A DNA stretch of 64,000 nt, from NCBI GenBank assembly GCA_963811595.1, contig CAWERW010000012.1, positions 1-64,000 of the forward strand, read 5' to 3'. Both the position numbers and the translations under genes were made by a program. Shown here piece after piece: positions 20,099-29,405 of this stretch (positions are counted from its first letter, which is position 1; every line of letters starts with the position of its first letter). The notes under the pieces were generated by a model. That model was not told the DNA's origin, made no database searches, and worked only from the letters and a program-made list of their open reading frames with translations. This stretch comes from DASQFQ01 sp963811595. GTDB lineage: Bacteria > Actinomycetota > Thermoleophilia > Solirubrobacterales > Solirubrobacteraceae.

Positions 20099-20799
20099 AG
20101 CAGGCCCAGCGCCTGGAGGTCCTCGACCGGCTCGGCGAACGAGCAGGAGCCGATCGAGACGAACAGCGCGCGGCCGGCGGCGGAGCCGGTGCTCAGCGCG
20201 CTCGCGTCGGTGGTGGCGAGGATGTCGCGCAGCTCGGCCTCGTCGGCGCCGCGCGGCCGCGCGGTCGGCGGCGGTGAGGAAGTTGAGGAAGCCGTGCTCG
20301 CGCTCGCTGCGCACCGGGTGATGGAGGCCGGCGGTGGCCTTGAACGGCAGCTCGAGATCGCGCGCGGCGGCGAAGAAGGCCGCGACCTGCTCGACGCTCG
20401 GGACGGCCTTGCCGCCGCAGCGCAGCTTGCCCTTGCCGCCCGCGGCGGCGACGGCGGCGAGCGTGTCGCGCCAGTGCTCGTCGAGCGGGACCTCGCAGAA
20501 CACCTCGACGCCGGGCGGCTCGAAGTCGGGCGGGCCGACGATCTCGACCGCCTCGACCGGGAGCGGCGGACGTCGCCCAGTCGCCGCCGTCGAGGACGGC
20601 GCTGATCGCGGGCGCCTGCGCGCCGCCCAGCTCGGCCTCGAGCTCGCGCGAGCCGGCTGGCGGGGCAGACGAAGCGCGCGAGCATCCACGCCTGCTCGCT
20701 CGCGCGGGCGCGCGTGTCCTCCTCGACCGCCGCCGGCATGTCCATGCTCGCGGGCGGGAACAGCGGCGCGTGGTCGATCAGGCGCGCTAGCCCTTCCAT
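20095..20799 (-). CDS. Conserved protein of unknown function between HMG-CoA lyase and fumarylacetoacetase (frameshifted)
   Basis: It is about 235 residues across frames near 20655, 20575 and 20265. Recognisable stretches are APLFPPASMDMPAAVEED at the N-terminus, VEVFCEVPLDEHWRD, AAGGKGKLRCGGKAVPS, LPFKATAGLHHPVR and a C-terminal IGSCSFAEPVEDLQALGLL. I know no function for these. Its ATG lies inside the end of the HMG-CoA lyase gene and its stop overlaps the fumarylacetoacetase GTG, so all three are coupled. I infer a role linked to branched-chain or aromatic amino acid breakdown. Confidence 0.7.
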   Translation of the reverse strand: MEGLARLIDHAPLFPPASMDMPAAVEEDTRARASEQAWMLARFVCPASRLARARGRAGRRAGARDQRRPRRRRLGDVRRSRSRRSRSSARPTSSRPASRCSARSRSTSTGATRSPPSPPRAARASCAAAARPSRASSRSRPSSPPRAISSCRSRPPPASITRCAASASTASSTSSPPPTARPRGADEAELRDILATTDASALSTGSAAGRALFVSIGSCSFAEPVEDLQALGLL

Positions 20800-21704
20800 T
20801 CCACCGGCCCCGCGGTCAGCACGTGGGAGCCGAGCGGGCGGCCGAGCACCTCCTGGGCCGAGCGCGCGGCCTCGATCAGCGCGGTCGAGCGCGATGCCGG
20901 TCTCGATGCCCATCTCGTGCAGCATCGAGACGAGGTCCTCGGTGGCGATGTTGCCGGTCGCGCCGGGCGGGACCGGGCAGCCGCCGAGCTCGCCGAAGCT
21001 CGACTCGAACGACTCGACGCCCGCCTCGAGCGCCGCGAGCACGTTGGCGAGGCCCTGCCCGCGGGTGTTGTGGAAGTGGGCGGTCAGCTCGACGTCGTCG
21101 CCGAGCGTGCCGCGGGCGGCGGGGAAGAACTCGCCCACCTGGGCGGGGTTGGCCATCCCGGTGGTGTCGCCGAAGCCGATCTCCTGCGCGCCGGCGGCCT
21201 TCAGCCGGCCGGCGATCTCGAACACCCGCTCGGGCGGCGACGTGGCCCTCGTAGGGGCAGCCGAAGGAGGTCGAGATCACGCCCTCGCAGCGCAGGCCCG
21301 CGCCGCGGGCGCGGGCGAGCACGGCCTCGAGCCCGGTCAGCGACTCCTCGATCGAGCGGTTGACGTTCTTGCGGTTGTGGGTCTCGGAGGCGCGAGAGGA
21401 AGACGTTGATCTCGTGGAAGCGCTCGCGCTGCTCGAGCGCGTTCTCGAGCCCCTTCTCGTTCGGGATGAGGACGGAGATCGCGACGTCGTCGGGCGGGTC
21501 GATGCGGTCGAGCACGTCCTCGGCGTCGGCGAGCTGCGGGATCACGTCGGCGCGCACGAAGCTCGTGACCTCGAGCCGCTTGAGGCCGGTGCGGGCGAGC
21601 GCGTCGATCAGCCGCACCTTCTCGTCGGTGGGGATCGTCTCCGGCTCGTTCTGGAAGCCGTCGCGAGGGCCGACCTCGCGGATGCGGACACGCTTGGGCG
21701 CCAT
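20787..21704 (-). CDS. Hydroxymethylglutaryl-CoA lyase (frameshifted)
   Basis: This enzyme cleaves HMG-CoA to acetoacetate and acetyl-CoA in leucine catabolism. The DRE-TIM barrel motifs are present: IREVGPRDGFQNE (catalytic Arg and metal Asp), GLKRLEVTSFV, CEGVISTSFGCPYEG, IGFGDTTGMANP, HFHNTRGQGLAN (metal His pair) and the mobile-loop GGCPVPPGATGNIATED with the catalytic cysteine. The total is about 305 residues. Frameshifts lie near 21395, 21240 and 20890. First gene of the operon; a TATAAG box 10 bases upstream of its ATG overlaps the promoter of the divergent cofD gene. Confidence 0.94.
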
Positions 21705-21710
21705 GGCCGG

Positions 21711-21730
21711 TCAACTTATACGCTGCGGTC
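21711..21730. promoter_or_regulatory. Divergent promoter between HMG-CoA lyase and cofD
   Basis: The 26 bases between the start codons contain cttatacgct. On the plus strand TACGCT ends 6 bases before the cofD GTG; on the minus strand TATAAG ends 10 bases before the lyase ATG. The two -10 boxes share the TATA core, which suggests one symmetric promoter firing both ways. Confidence 0.45.
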
Positions 21731-22643
21731 GTGAGCTCCCCCGTGGTCCTGCTGGCCGGAGGCACGGGCGGCGCGAAGCTCGCGCGCGGGATGCTCGACG
21801 AGGTCGGCTCGGACCTCGTGGTGATCGCCAACACCGGCGATGACGTCGAGATCCACGGCGGCTACGTGTCCCCCGATCCCGATCTCGTGCTGTACTGGCT
21901 CGCCGACCGGATCGACGAGCGCGGCTGGGGCATCCGCGGCGACACGTTCGCGGTCATGGACGCGCTGCGCGCGCTCGGCGAGGACGTCTGGTTCAACCTC
22001 GGCGACCAGGACCTGGCGGTGTGCCTGCAGCGGGCGCGGCGGCTGGCGGAGGGCGCGCGGCTGACGGAGACGCTGGACGAGCTGCGGCGCGCGCTCGGCG
22101 TGCCGGCGCGGGTGCTGCCGCCGACCGACGAGCCGGTGCGCACGCACGTGCGCGCCCGCGGCGAGTGGTTCGGCTTCCAGGAGTTCATGATCCGCGAGGG
22201 CGCGCCGGGGCCGGTCGAGGGCGTCGAGGTGCTGGGCGCGGGCCGGCGACGGCGACGCCCGGAGGTGCTCGGACGCGATCGCGAGCGCGAGCGCGGTGGT
22301 GATCGGGCCGTCGAACCCGGTGATCTCGATCGGGCCGATCCTGGCGGTCGGCGGGATCGCCGACGCGCTGCGGGCGACCGAGGCGCCGGTGGTCGCGGTC
22401 TCCCCGCTCGTGCGCGGCGCGGTGCTCAAGGGCCCGACCGACCTCTTCATGCAGTGGGCGGGGCATCCGCTGTCGGCCGACGGGATCGTGGCGCACTACT
22501 CGGGGCTGATCGACGGGCTGGTGAGCGACGAGCGGGCGGCCGGCGTGCCGACGCTCGAGACCGACGTCGAGATGGGCGACGAGGCCGCCCGCCGCCGCGT
22601 GGCGCTCGAGACGCTGGTGTTCGCCGCCGCACTGCGCGGGTAA
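21731..22643 (+). CDS. cofD: 2-phospho-L-lactate transferase CofD/FbiA (F420 biosynthesis), frameshifted
   Basis: It joins the activated C3 acid (from CofC) to the deazaflavin FO to give F420-0 or its dehydro form. The N-terminus VVLLAGGTGGAKLARG and the following IANTGDDVEIHGGYVSPDPDLVLYW are diagnostic. GDTFAVMDALR, WFNLGDQDLAV, VIGPSNPVISIGPIL, SPLVRGAVLKGPTDLFM and the C-terminal HYSGLIDGL complete the family pattern. The total is about 304 residues. Frameshifts lie near 22237 and 22270. The GTG start is 6 bases after a TACGCT box. cofC follows after 13 bases. Confidence 0.96.
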
Positions 22644-22656
22644 GGTCCGCAGCCCA

Positions 22657-23296
22657 ATGCGCACGTTGGCCGTCCTTCCCGTCAAGTCGTTCGGCCGGGC
22701 GAAGCAGCGGCTCGGCGCGGCGGTCGTCAACCGCCCGCGAGCTCGCCGCGGCGATGGTTGGCGACGTGCTCGACGCCCTGGGCGCCGTGCGCGGGCTCGA
22801 CGGCGTCGTCGTGGTCTCGGCCGAGGGCCATCGAGGGGGTGCGCCGAGGTGGTGCACGATCCCGTCGAGGCCGGCCAGTCCCGGCGGCGGCGATCCGCGG
22901 CGTGCGGACCGCGGTCGCCCGCGGCGCCGGGCGGGTGCTGCTCGTGCCCGGCGACTGCCCGGCGCTCGACGCCGGCCGAGGTCGACGAGCTGCTGACGGC
23001 TCGCGCCGAGCCGGGCGTCGTGATCGTCCCCGACCGCCACGGCTCCGGCACGAACGCGCTGCTGCTCGACCCGCCGACGGTGATCGCGCCGGCGTTCGGC
23101 CCCGGCTCGTTCGCCCGCCACGCGGCGCTCGCCGCCGCGGCGGACGCGAAGGTGCGCGTCGGGCGGCTGCCGTCGCTCGAGCTCGACGTCGACACGCCCG
23201 GCGACCTCGCCGCACTGCGGGCCGCGCTCGAGGCGCCGCCGCGGCGGCGCGCCGCGCACGCGCGCGCTGCTCGAGCGGCTGGCCAGCGCGGCTTGA
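22657..23296 (+). CDS. cofC: 2-phospho-L-lactate/phosphoenolpyruvate guanylyltransferase CofC/FbiD, frameshifted
   Basis: It activates phosphoenolpyruvate or 2-phospholactate with GTP for CofD. The N-terminal nucleotide-binding segment LAVLPVKSFGRAKQRLG, the metal region VLLVPGDCPALD, PDRHGSGTNALLLDPP and FGPGSFARHAALA are characteristic. The total is about 213 residues. Frameshifts lie near 22735, 22830, 22885 and 22975. The TGA stop overlaps a TTG that starts cofE. Confidence 0.94.
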
Positions 23297-24029
23297 GGCT
23301 CGAGCCGCTCCCCGGCCTGCCGGAGGTCCGCCCCGGCGACGACCTCGCCGCCCTGCTCGCCGCCGCCGGCGCGCGGCTCGACCCGCCGCTCGGCCCGGCC
23401 GACGTGCTCGTCATCGCCCACAAGGTCGTCTCGAAGGCCGAGGGCCGCGTGCGGGCGCTGGCGGACATCGAGCCGTCGGCGCGAGCGCTCGAGCTCGCCA
23501 CCGAGCACGACAAGGACGCGCGCCACGTCCAGGCGATCCTCGACGAGACGGCCGAGCTCGTCCGAGCCGACCGCGGCCGCCTGATCTGCCGCACGCGCCA
23601 CGGCTTCGTGTGCGCGAACGCCGGCGTCGACCAGTCCAACACCGGCGGCGAGGGCGTCGTCGTGCTGCTGCCCGTCAGACCCCGACGCCTCGGCGCGAGC
23701 GCTGCGCTCCGCGCTCGGCGTCGGCGCCGTCGTGATCAGCGACTCCTGGGGCCGCCCCTGGCGTCAGGGGCAGGTCGAGGTCGCGATCGGCTGCGCGGGG
23801 CTGCGCGCCGCTGGTCGACCACCGCGGCTGGCCCGACCGCGACGGCCGCCCGATGGCGGCCAGCGTGATCGCGGTGGCCGACGAGGCCGCGGCCGCCGCG
23901 GACCTGGTGCGGAAGAAGACGTCGGGCGAGCCGGCGGTGCGCGTGCAGGGCCTGGCGAACGTCCTCATTGAGGGAGAGGGTCAGGGGGCCGCGGAGCTCA
24001 TCCGACCGCTCGAGGACGACCTGTTCAGG
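23293..24029 (+). CDS. cofE: F420-0:gamma-glutamyl ligase CofE (FbiB N-domain type), frameshifted
   Basis: It adds gamma-linked glutamates to F420-0 using GTP. Visible motifs are LPEVRPGDDLAALL, DVLVIAHKVVSKAEGR, CANAGVDQSNTGGEG, VVISDSWGRPWRQGQ, AIGCAGLRA, ADLVRKKTSGEPAV and the C-terminal LIRPLEDDLFR. The start is a TTG overlapping the cofC stop. Frameshifts occur near 23677 and 23808. No stop codon is seen right after LFR, where relatives end, and the frame runs on antisense to the HxlR gene. I place the end at the conserved terminus and suspect a local base error. There is no nitroreductase domain, unlike mycobacterial FbiB. Confidence 0.93.
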
Positions 24030-24039
24030 TACGCGCGGC

Positions 24040-24448
24040 TTACGCCGCGGCCTTCGCCCGCGCCCGCTCCTCGAACCGGCCGCGCGCCTCTTCGACGTGC
24101 TTGCCGTGCGCGACCGACCACGCGCCCAGCGCGCGCAGCGGCCCGGCGAGCGTCGCTCCGAGCGGCGTCAGCGCGTACTCGACGCGCGGCGGGACCTCCG
24201 GGTGCACGCGGCGGCCGACCAGGCCGTCGCGCTCCATCGCGCGCAGGGTCTGGGTCAGCACCTTCTCCGAGATCGGCTCGAGGTCGGCCAGCAGCTGGTG
24301 GTAGCGGCGCGTGCCGTCACCCAGCGCGAGCAGGACGTCGACCGCCCACTTGGACGAGAGCAGCCCCAGCGACTCGTGGATCAGCCGCGCCGTGCGGGCG
24401 CGCTCGGCGCCGCGGCGGCGTTGCGACCGGGATCGCGCTGACGGCCAT
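24040..24448 (-). CDS. HxlR-family transcriptional regulator (frameshifted)
   Basis: This winged helix-turn-helix regulator has about 136 residues. SLGLLSSKWAVDVLLAL is the classic HxlR helix 1-2 segment. YHQLLADLEPISEKVLTQTLRAMERDGLVGRRVHPEVPPRVEYALTPLG spans recognition helix and wing, broken only by sense codons. One frameshift lies near 24405. The ATG follows the stop of the sigma-partner gene by 1-2 bases, so it may belong to the same transcript. HxlR regulators often respond to electrophiles or redox stress; the target is unknown. Confidence 0.88.
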
Positions 24449-24449
24449 C

Positions 24450-24817
24450 TCAGTGCTTCCCCGCCGGCGCCGGCTGGAGGGAGGGGCTGGACGGGTGCGC
24501 GGCAGTCGTGAGCATCGAGGCAGGGTTCCTTGGTCGGGGTCGGCAGTGGCTCGTCAGGGATGTGCCGGACCATGAAGCGCGTTGGTCGGGCGGCTCGTAG
24601 GCGAGCGAGATCGGGGCGGGGCGCGGTGAGAACGCGTCGCCCGGGGACAGGTCGGCGGCGGCGACGGCGAGCGCGAACGGCACCGCCAGCGTGACCGCGC
24701 CGATGAAGTTCACCAGCGCCTGGCGGCGCTGGCGGCGGCGCAGCGTCTCGCCCGCGGCGACCTCCAGGTAGAGGCCGAGGCGCGCGAGGTCGTCGGGCAG
24801 CTGGCGGTCGGGCTTCA
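24450..24817 (-). CDS. Membrane protein partner of the ECF sigma factor, putative anti-sigma (frameshifted)
   Basis: It has about 122 residues. The cytoplasmic N-terminal part reads MKPDRQLPDDLARLGLYLEVAAGETL, followed by a basic RRRQRRQ and one transmembrane helix NFIGAVTLAVPFALAVAA, then a proline-rich external part. It overlaps the sigma gene stop by ATGA and has a GGGGAG ribosome site. Position and one-helix topology suggest an anti-sigma factor, but no zinc-anti-sigma HxxxCxxC motif is visible, so this is an inference. Confidence 0.55.
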
Positions 24818-25385
24818 TCCCGCGCTCCCCTCGGCTCTCCCGAGCTCCAGCGTCAGCGTCCGCAGCGCGCGCGAGACGCGCAGGCGCGCGGCGTTCTGGC
24901 TGCAGCCGAGCCGGCCCGCGACCTCGTCGTAGGAGAGCTGCTGCACGATCCGCAGCTCGAGCGCGCGCCGCTGCTCGGTCGGGCAGGCCCTCGACCGCGT
25001 GGTGGAGCGCCGGGCCCATCGTCGAGGCCGCGATGCGGTCGTCGACGCGCTCGTACTCCTCGCTCTCGGCGAAGGCGAGCGGCAGGCCGAGCCGGTCGCG
25101 CGCGGCGGTCTCGATCCGGTTGTGCTTGTGGTACTGGCGCAGCAGGTTGCGCGCGATCCCGAACAGCCACGGCGCGCCGGAGCCGTCGGCCTCGTCGCGG
25201 AAGCGCTTGACCGACCTCCAGGCCTGCGCGAACGTCTCGGCCGTCAGGTCGAGGGCGGCGGTCTCGGACCGCGTTTGGCGCTGGAACCACGAGCGGACCC
25301 AGACGGCGTAGCGATCGTAAAACTCGCGGAACGCCTGCGGGTCCGTCCTGGCTGCTGCCAGCAGCTCGGCGTCAGTTTGTTGCAC
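24814..25385 (-). CDS. ECF-type RNA polymerase sigma factor (frameshifted)
   Basis: It has about 190 residues. Region 2 is clear: FREFYDRYAVWVRSWF, LDLTAETFAQAWRSVKRF and GSGAPWLFGIARNLLRQYHKHN (region 2.3-2.4). Region 4 reads ALELRIVQQLSYDEVAGRLGCSQNAARLRVSRAL after a frameshift near 24985. The GTG start was chosen because MQQTDAELLAAARTDPQAF is the usual ECF opening. It precedes a one-helix membrane protein with which it overlaps. An unusual AT-richer, hairpin-bearing 125-base leader lies upstream. Confidence 0.92.
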
Positions 25386-25510
25386 GGAAGGTGGGCTTCT
25401 TTCCGGGAGGTGCGCTCAACCAATGATGAACCCAGTGTGAAAAACATGTCTAAGGAAGCGCGCAAGAACGCGCATTCGCCCGCTCTTTGCGGGGTTTTGG
25501 ACGACGCGTG
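25386..25510. other. Intergenic region with two hairpins and a low-GC stretch
   Basis: This gap lies upstream of the sigma gene and downstream of phoD. It includes an AT-richer segment (accaatgatgaacccagtgt). A hairpin GCGCG/CGCGC (about 25459-25474) is followed by CCCGC-TCTTT-GCGGG and then GTTTT (25479-25498) on the plus strand. It holds the likely promoter of the sigma gene on the minus strand. No protein gene is convincing. Confidence 0.4.
25479..25498 (+). terminator. Rho-independent-like terminator facing right
   Basis: A 5-bp stem CCCGC/GCGGG with a TCTTT loop is followed by GTTTT on the plus strand. There is no plus-strand gene upstream that needs it, so it may end a small RNA or block antisense transcription into phoD. 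Confidence 0.4.
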
Positions 25511-27178
25511 TCAGCTGAGATCGCGCTCGAACACGCGCTCGAGCTTCAGCTCGGCTCGCTGCGGTCGCGGTCCGGGCCGATCGTCTTCTCGAGCACGACG
25601 CGGGCGTGCCGGCCGTCGAGCTCGAGCGTCGCGACCTGGTTGTCGAACCACGGCTCGTCGTGGGCGTAGCGCCAGCGCACGCTCGGCGCGTCGACCCCCG
25701 CGGACCCCGCCAGCGCGCGCATCAGCTTCGACGCGGCCTCGGAGGCCATGAAGCGCATGACGGTGCGCTCCTTGTTGTCGAGCGGGTTGCGGAACGGCGA
25801 GCACGTCGCCTGCCAGGCGCTCGACTGCATCCCGGTGCCCGGGCGGGAAGCCGACCTCGGTCAGGTACGCGTGGTGCACGTCGCCCGACAGCGCGACGAT
25901 CGTGGCCGGCGGCTTCGCCGCGCTCGCCCGTGCCGACCGCCTTGAAGATCCGCATCATCCGCTCGAGCGACTCGCCGAACGCCGCCCAGTGCTCGAGGTC
26001 GAGCGCCTGGCGCATCTTCTCGCCGAGCGCCGACGCGGCCGGCCCCAGGCGCCGTCGCACACCGCCTCGTTCCACGCCTCGAGGTAGTGCATGCCGGGCG
26101 CGAGCAGCAGCGGCAGCGACGTCCCGATCAGCAGGTGGTCGCAGTCACCGGTCGCGTGCTCCTCGATCCACTCCCACTCCGTCCTCGTCGACCATGCTGC
26201 GCTCGCCCGGGTCGAGCACCCGCCCGGCGCGCGAGTCGACCATCACGAGCCGCGCCTGGCCGATGTCGCGGCAGAAGCTCCAGCGCGTGCCCTCGACCTC
26301 GCGGTCGGCCTTGAAGACGTAGTCGCGCAGGATGTCGCCGGCGTCGTCGGCCTCGCGCACGCGCGCGTAGAGGTCGAGGTCGTCGAGCTCGCCGCGGCGA
26401 CAGGTTGCCGAGGTGCTGGTAGAGCCAGTAGCTCATGAAGCCGCCGGTGATCCGCTCGTCCCACCAGCCCTGCGCGCGGATGTCGGTCACCCACGTCTTC
26501 GACGTGTTCCAGTCGTCGTGGACGTCGTGGTCGTCGAAGATCATCGACGACGGCACCGTCGAGAGCAGCCAGCGCATGTACGGCTCGCCCCACGACTCCC
26601 AGTACAGGCGCGTGTACTCCTCGAAGTCGGCCACCGTCTCGCCCGGCGGCACCTCGGGGTCGCGGCGCGAGCGGATGAAGTCGCGCACGCCGGGCGACAC
26701 CTCGTCGGCGTAGACCTGGTCGCCGAGCAGGATCATCGCCTCCGGCCACTCGGCCGGGTCCTGCTTCGCCATCCGCTGCGCGAGCGCGCGCAGCGCGTCG
26801 ACCTCGCGGCCGTCGGGGTGCTCGTCCTTGGGCAGCGAGTGCGGCGGCTCGTGCGGCGCGCAGACGCGGCAGGAGCCGAAGATGATCCGCGTCGGCTTCG
26901 TCTTGTCGTGGGTGCGGATGACGCTCGGCGGGTAGCTCGCCGTCCGGCAGCGGCCACACCATCTCGCCGTCGAGCGCGCACCTCGTAGGGCGTGATCGTC
27001 GCCGGGCTCGAGGCCCGTCGCACTGCACGAGCGCGTAGTAGTGGCCCTCGACGCAGAACGTCTTCGCCTCGCAGCCGAGCACGGACACCGTGCACGGCCC
27101 GTCGGTCTCGACCCAGATCAGCGCCTCGGTCTCCCCGGCGTAGCGGAGAGCCGGGCCCGAGCAGCAGCTCGCCGTCAC
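25511..27178 (-). CDS. PhoD-like alkaline phosphatase/phosphodiesterase (frameshifted)
   Basis: This calcium/iron-dependent metallophosphoesterase is about 555 residues. Key motifs are MILLGDQVYADEV, SSMIFDDHDVHDDWN, the central HATGDCDHLLIGTS and ALSGDVHHAYLTEVG, which supply metal ligands. The N-terminal domain (ALRYAGETEALIWVETDG, KTFCVEGHYYALV) is a beta-sandwich seen in the bacterial family. No signal peptide is visible. Frameshifts lie near 27015, 26940, 26400, 26185, 26050, 25920 and 25840. The GTG start overlaps the fbiC stop (GTGA), so it is co-transcribed with F420 biosynthesis. Confidence 0.9.
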
Positions 27179-29381
27179 GCGGCGGCCGCCAGCTCGTAGC
27201 GCGCGCGGATGTCGTAGAGCGTCGTGCGCTCGGCGGCCGGGCGGCCGGCCGCGTGGGCGGCGCCGATCAGGTCGGCGGGCTCGAGGCGCACGCCGTGGTA
27301 GGAGCCGGCCATGCGCGAGATCGACTCCTCCATCAGCGTGCCGCCGAGGTCGTTGACGCCCCAGCGCAGCGCCTCGGTGGCGGCGTCGAGGCCCATCTTC
27401 ACCCAGCTCGCCTGCAGGCTCGGGACGCTGCGGCCGAGCGCGAGCCGGAACGCCGCGGTGTGCTTGAGGTTCTCCTCGCGCGAGATCTCCTCGATCCCGT
27501 GCGTGCGGCCGAGCAGCGTGTGGAACGGGATGAACGAGAGCGGCACGAACTCGGTGAAGCCGCCCGTGCGCGCCTGCAGCTCGCGCACCACGCGCATGTG
27601 CTCGGCGAGCTCGCCGGGCTCCTCGATGTGGCCGAACATCACGGTCACGGTCGAGCGCAGCCCCTCGCGGTGGCTGGCCTCGATGATCTCGACCCAGCGG
27701 GCGACCGGCAGCTTGTTCGGGCTGATGCGCTCGCGCACGCCGTCGTGGAGGACCTCGGCGGCGGTGCCGGGCGTCGAGTCGAGCCCGGCCTCGCGCAGCC
27801 GCGCGAAGACCGCGCGCGGCGAGAGCCCGGAGACGTCGCACATGTGCGCGACCTCCATCGGGCTGTAGGCGTGCAGGTGGAGGTCGGGCGCGAGCTCCTT
27901 GGCGAAGCGCAGCCAGCTCTCGTAGTCCTCGAGCCCCCAGTCGGGGTGGATGCCCGACTGGATGCAGAGCTCGGTCGCGCCGAAGTCGACCGCGTCGGCG
28001 ACGCGGCGTCGCGAACTCCTCGCGCGAGTGCTCGTAGGCGTCGGGCGAGCGCTTGCCCTGGCCGAAGCCGCAGAACGCGCAGCCGACGATGCAGACGTTG
28101 GAGACGTTGATGTTGCGGTTGACGACGAACGTCACCGTCTCCCCCGCGAGCTCGGCGCGCAGCTCGTCGGCGGCGGCGCGCATGTCCTCGATCGCCTCCG
28201 GCCGCGTCTCGGCGAACATCGCGGTCATCTCCTCCGCGGTCAGCTCCTCGCCGGCGCGGGCACGCTCGATCGTCGCCGGGTGCAGCTCGGGCTTCGGCCC
28301 CGAGCGCCGGCCGGAGCCGCGGCGCGGGATGAAGCTCCAGAACTTCGTCTTGATGACGTCGAGCACGCCCTGGGCGACCCACTCGGGGTCGATGTACTCG
28401 CCGTAGACGCACAGGCGCTCGGTCAGCGCGACGCCGTCCTGCGGCGAGCCGCTTGCGGACCTTGTGCGGCGACGGGAACGGGTGCTCGGGCGAGATGTGG
28501 TCGCCGTTGGCGCTCAGGCCGCCGAGGTCGGTCGCGCCCGCGGCGACGAGCTCGGGCCACCAGTCGGCGAGGTTCGGCGGCACCTGGATGCCGACGCCGG
28601 GCAGCAGCCGCTTGCGTCTCGGCGATCAGGCGCTTCATGTCGTCGAGCGAGACCGGCGTCGCCCACTTCGGCAGGTCGAGCTCCGGCCCGTGCCCGATGC
28701 CGGTGCGCCAGTACTCCTTCGACGCCGCCTCGGCGATCTCCGCCGGCTCCTGCCCGTAGTAGCTCTGGTGCGGGACGAAGTTCTGGAGGATGACCTCCTG
28801 CAGGTGGCCGTACTCGGCGTGCACGGCGGCGAGCGCCTCGAGCGCGGCGACGCGCTCGTCCTCGGTCTCGCCGATGCCGACGAGGATGCCGCTCGTGAAC
28901 GGGATCTTCAGCTCGCCGGCGGCGCGGATCGTCTCCAGCCGCCGCTCGGGGTGCTTGGTCGGCGAGCCCTGGTGGGCGACGAGGTCGGGGTTGACCGACT
29001 CGAGCATCAGGCCCTGCGAGGCGGTCACCTCGCGCAGGCGGGCGAGGTCCTCGCGGGAGAGCACGCCGAGGTTGGTGTGCGGCAGCAGGCCGCGCTCGAG
29101 CGCGCGCTCGCAGACCCACACCACGTAGGCGGTGAAGTCGGCGTGGCCGAGCTCGGCGAGCTTGGCGGCGCACCTTCGGATGGTGGTCGGGCGCCTCGCC
29201 GGTGAGCACGAGCAGCTCCTTGACGTTGCGCCGCGCGGCGCCGTCGAGGATGCTGCTCGACCTCCTCCGGCTCGTGGAGGTGCGGCTGGTGCGTCGCGAA
29301 CGCGCAGTACTTGCAGTAGCACTGGCACGTCCGGGACAGCGAGAGCGTCAGGTTGCGCGAGAAGGTGACCCGGCGGCGCAT
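27175..29381 (-). CDS. fbiC: FO synthase, fused CofG-CofH type FbiC (frameshifted)
   Basis: It makes the deazaflavin FO from tyrosine and the ribityl-uracil intermediate with two radical-SAM halves in one chain. The N-terminal CofG half has SRTCQCYCKYCAF (CxxxCxxC for the 4Fe-4S cluster) and PHTNLGVLSREDLARL, SVNPDLV, TSGILVGIGETEDER. The C-terminal CofH half has NRNINVSNVCIVGCAFCGF (second CxxxCxxC), EVAHMCDVSGLSPRAVF, TVMFGHIEEPGELAEH and NDLGGTLMEESI. The linker is continuous, with no stop-start junction, supporting a fusion of about 735 residues. Frameshifts lie near 29255, 29175, 28615, 28447 and 28013. The ATG at 29381 lies 24 bases from a divergent binding-protein gene. Confidence 0.95.
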
Positions 29382-29405
29382 CCGGCCCCATCGTACGCTG
29401 GAGCG
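29382..29405. promoter_or_regulatory. Divergent promoter between fbiC and the binding-protein gene
   Basis: The sequence atcgtacgct contains TACGCT on the plus strand, 6 bases before the GTG at 29406, and TACGAT on the minus strand, 8 bases before the fbiC ATG. The two -10 boxes share the central GTAC. Leaderless transcription both ways is likely. Confidence 0.45.

Noticed and set aside
23990..24575. C-terminal nitroreductase domain on CofE as in mycobacterial FbiB
   Set aside because: The frame after the conserved LFR terminus is Arg/Pro/Ala-rich shadow sequence antisense to the HxlR gene, without FMN-binding motifs.
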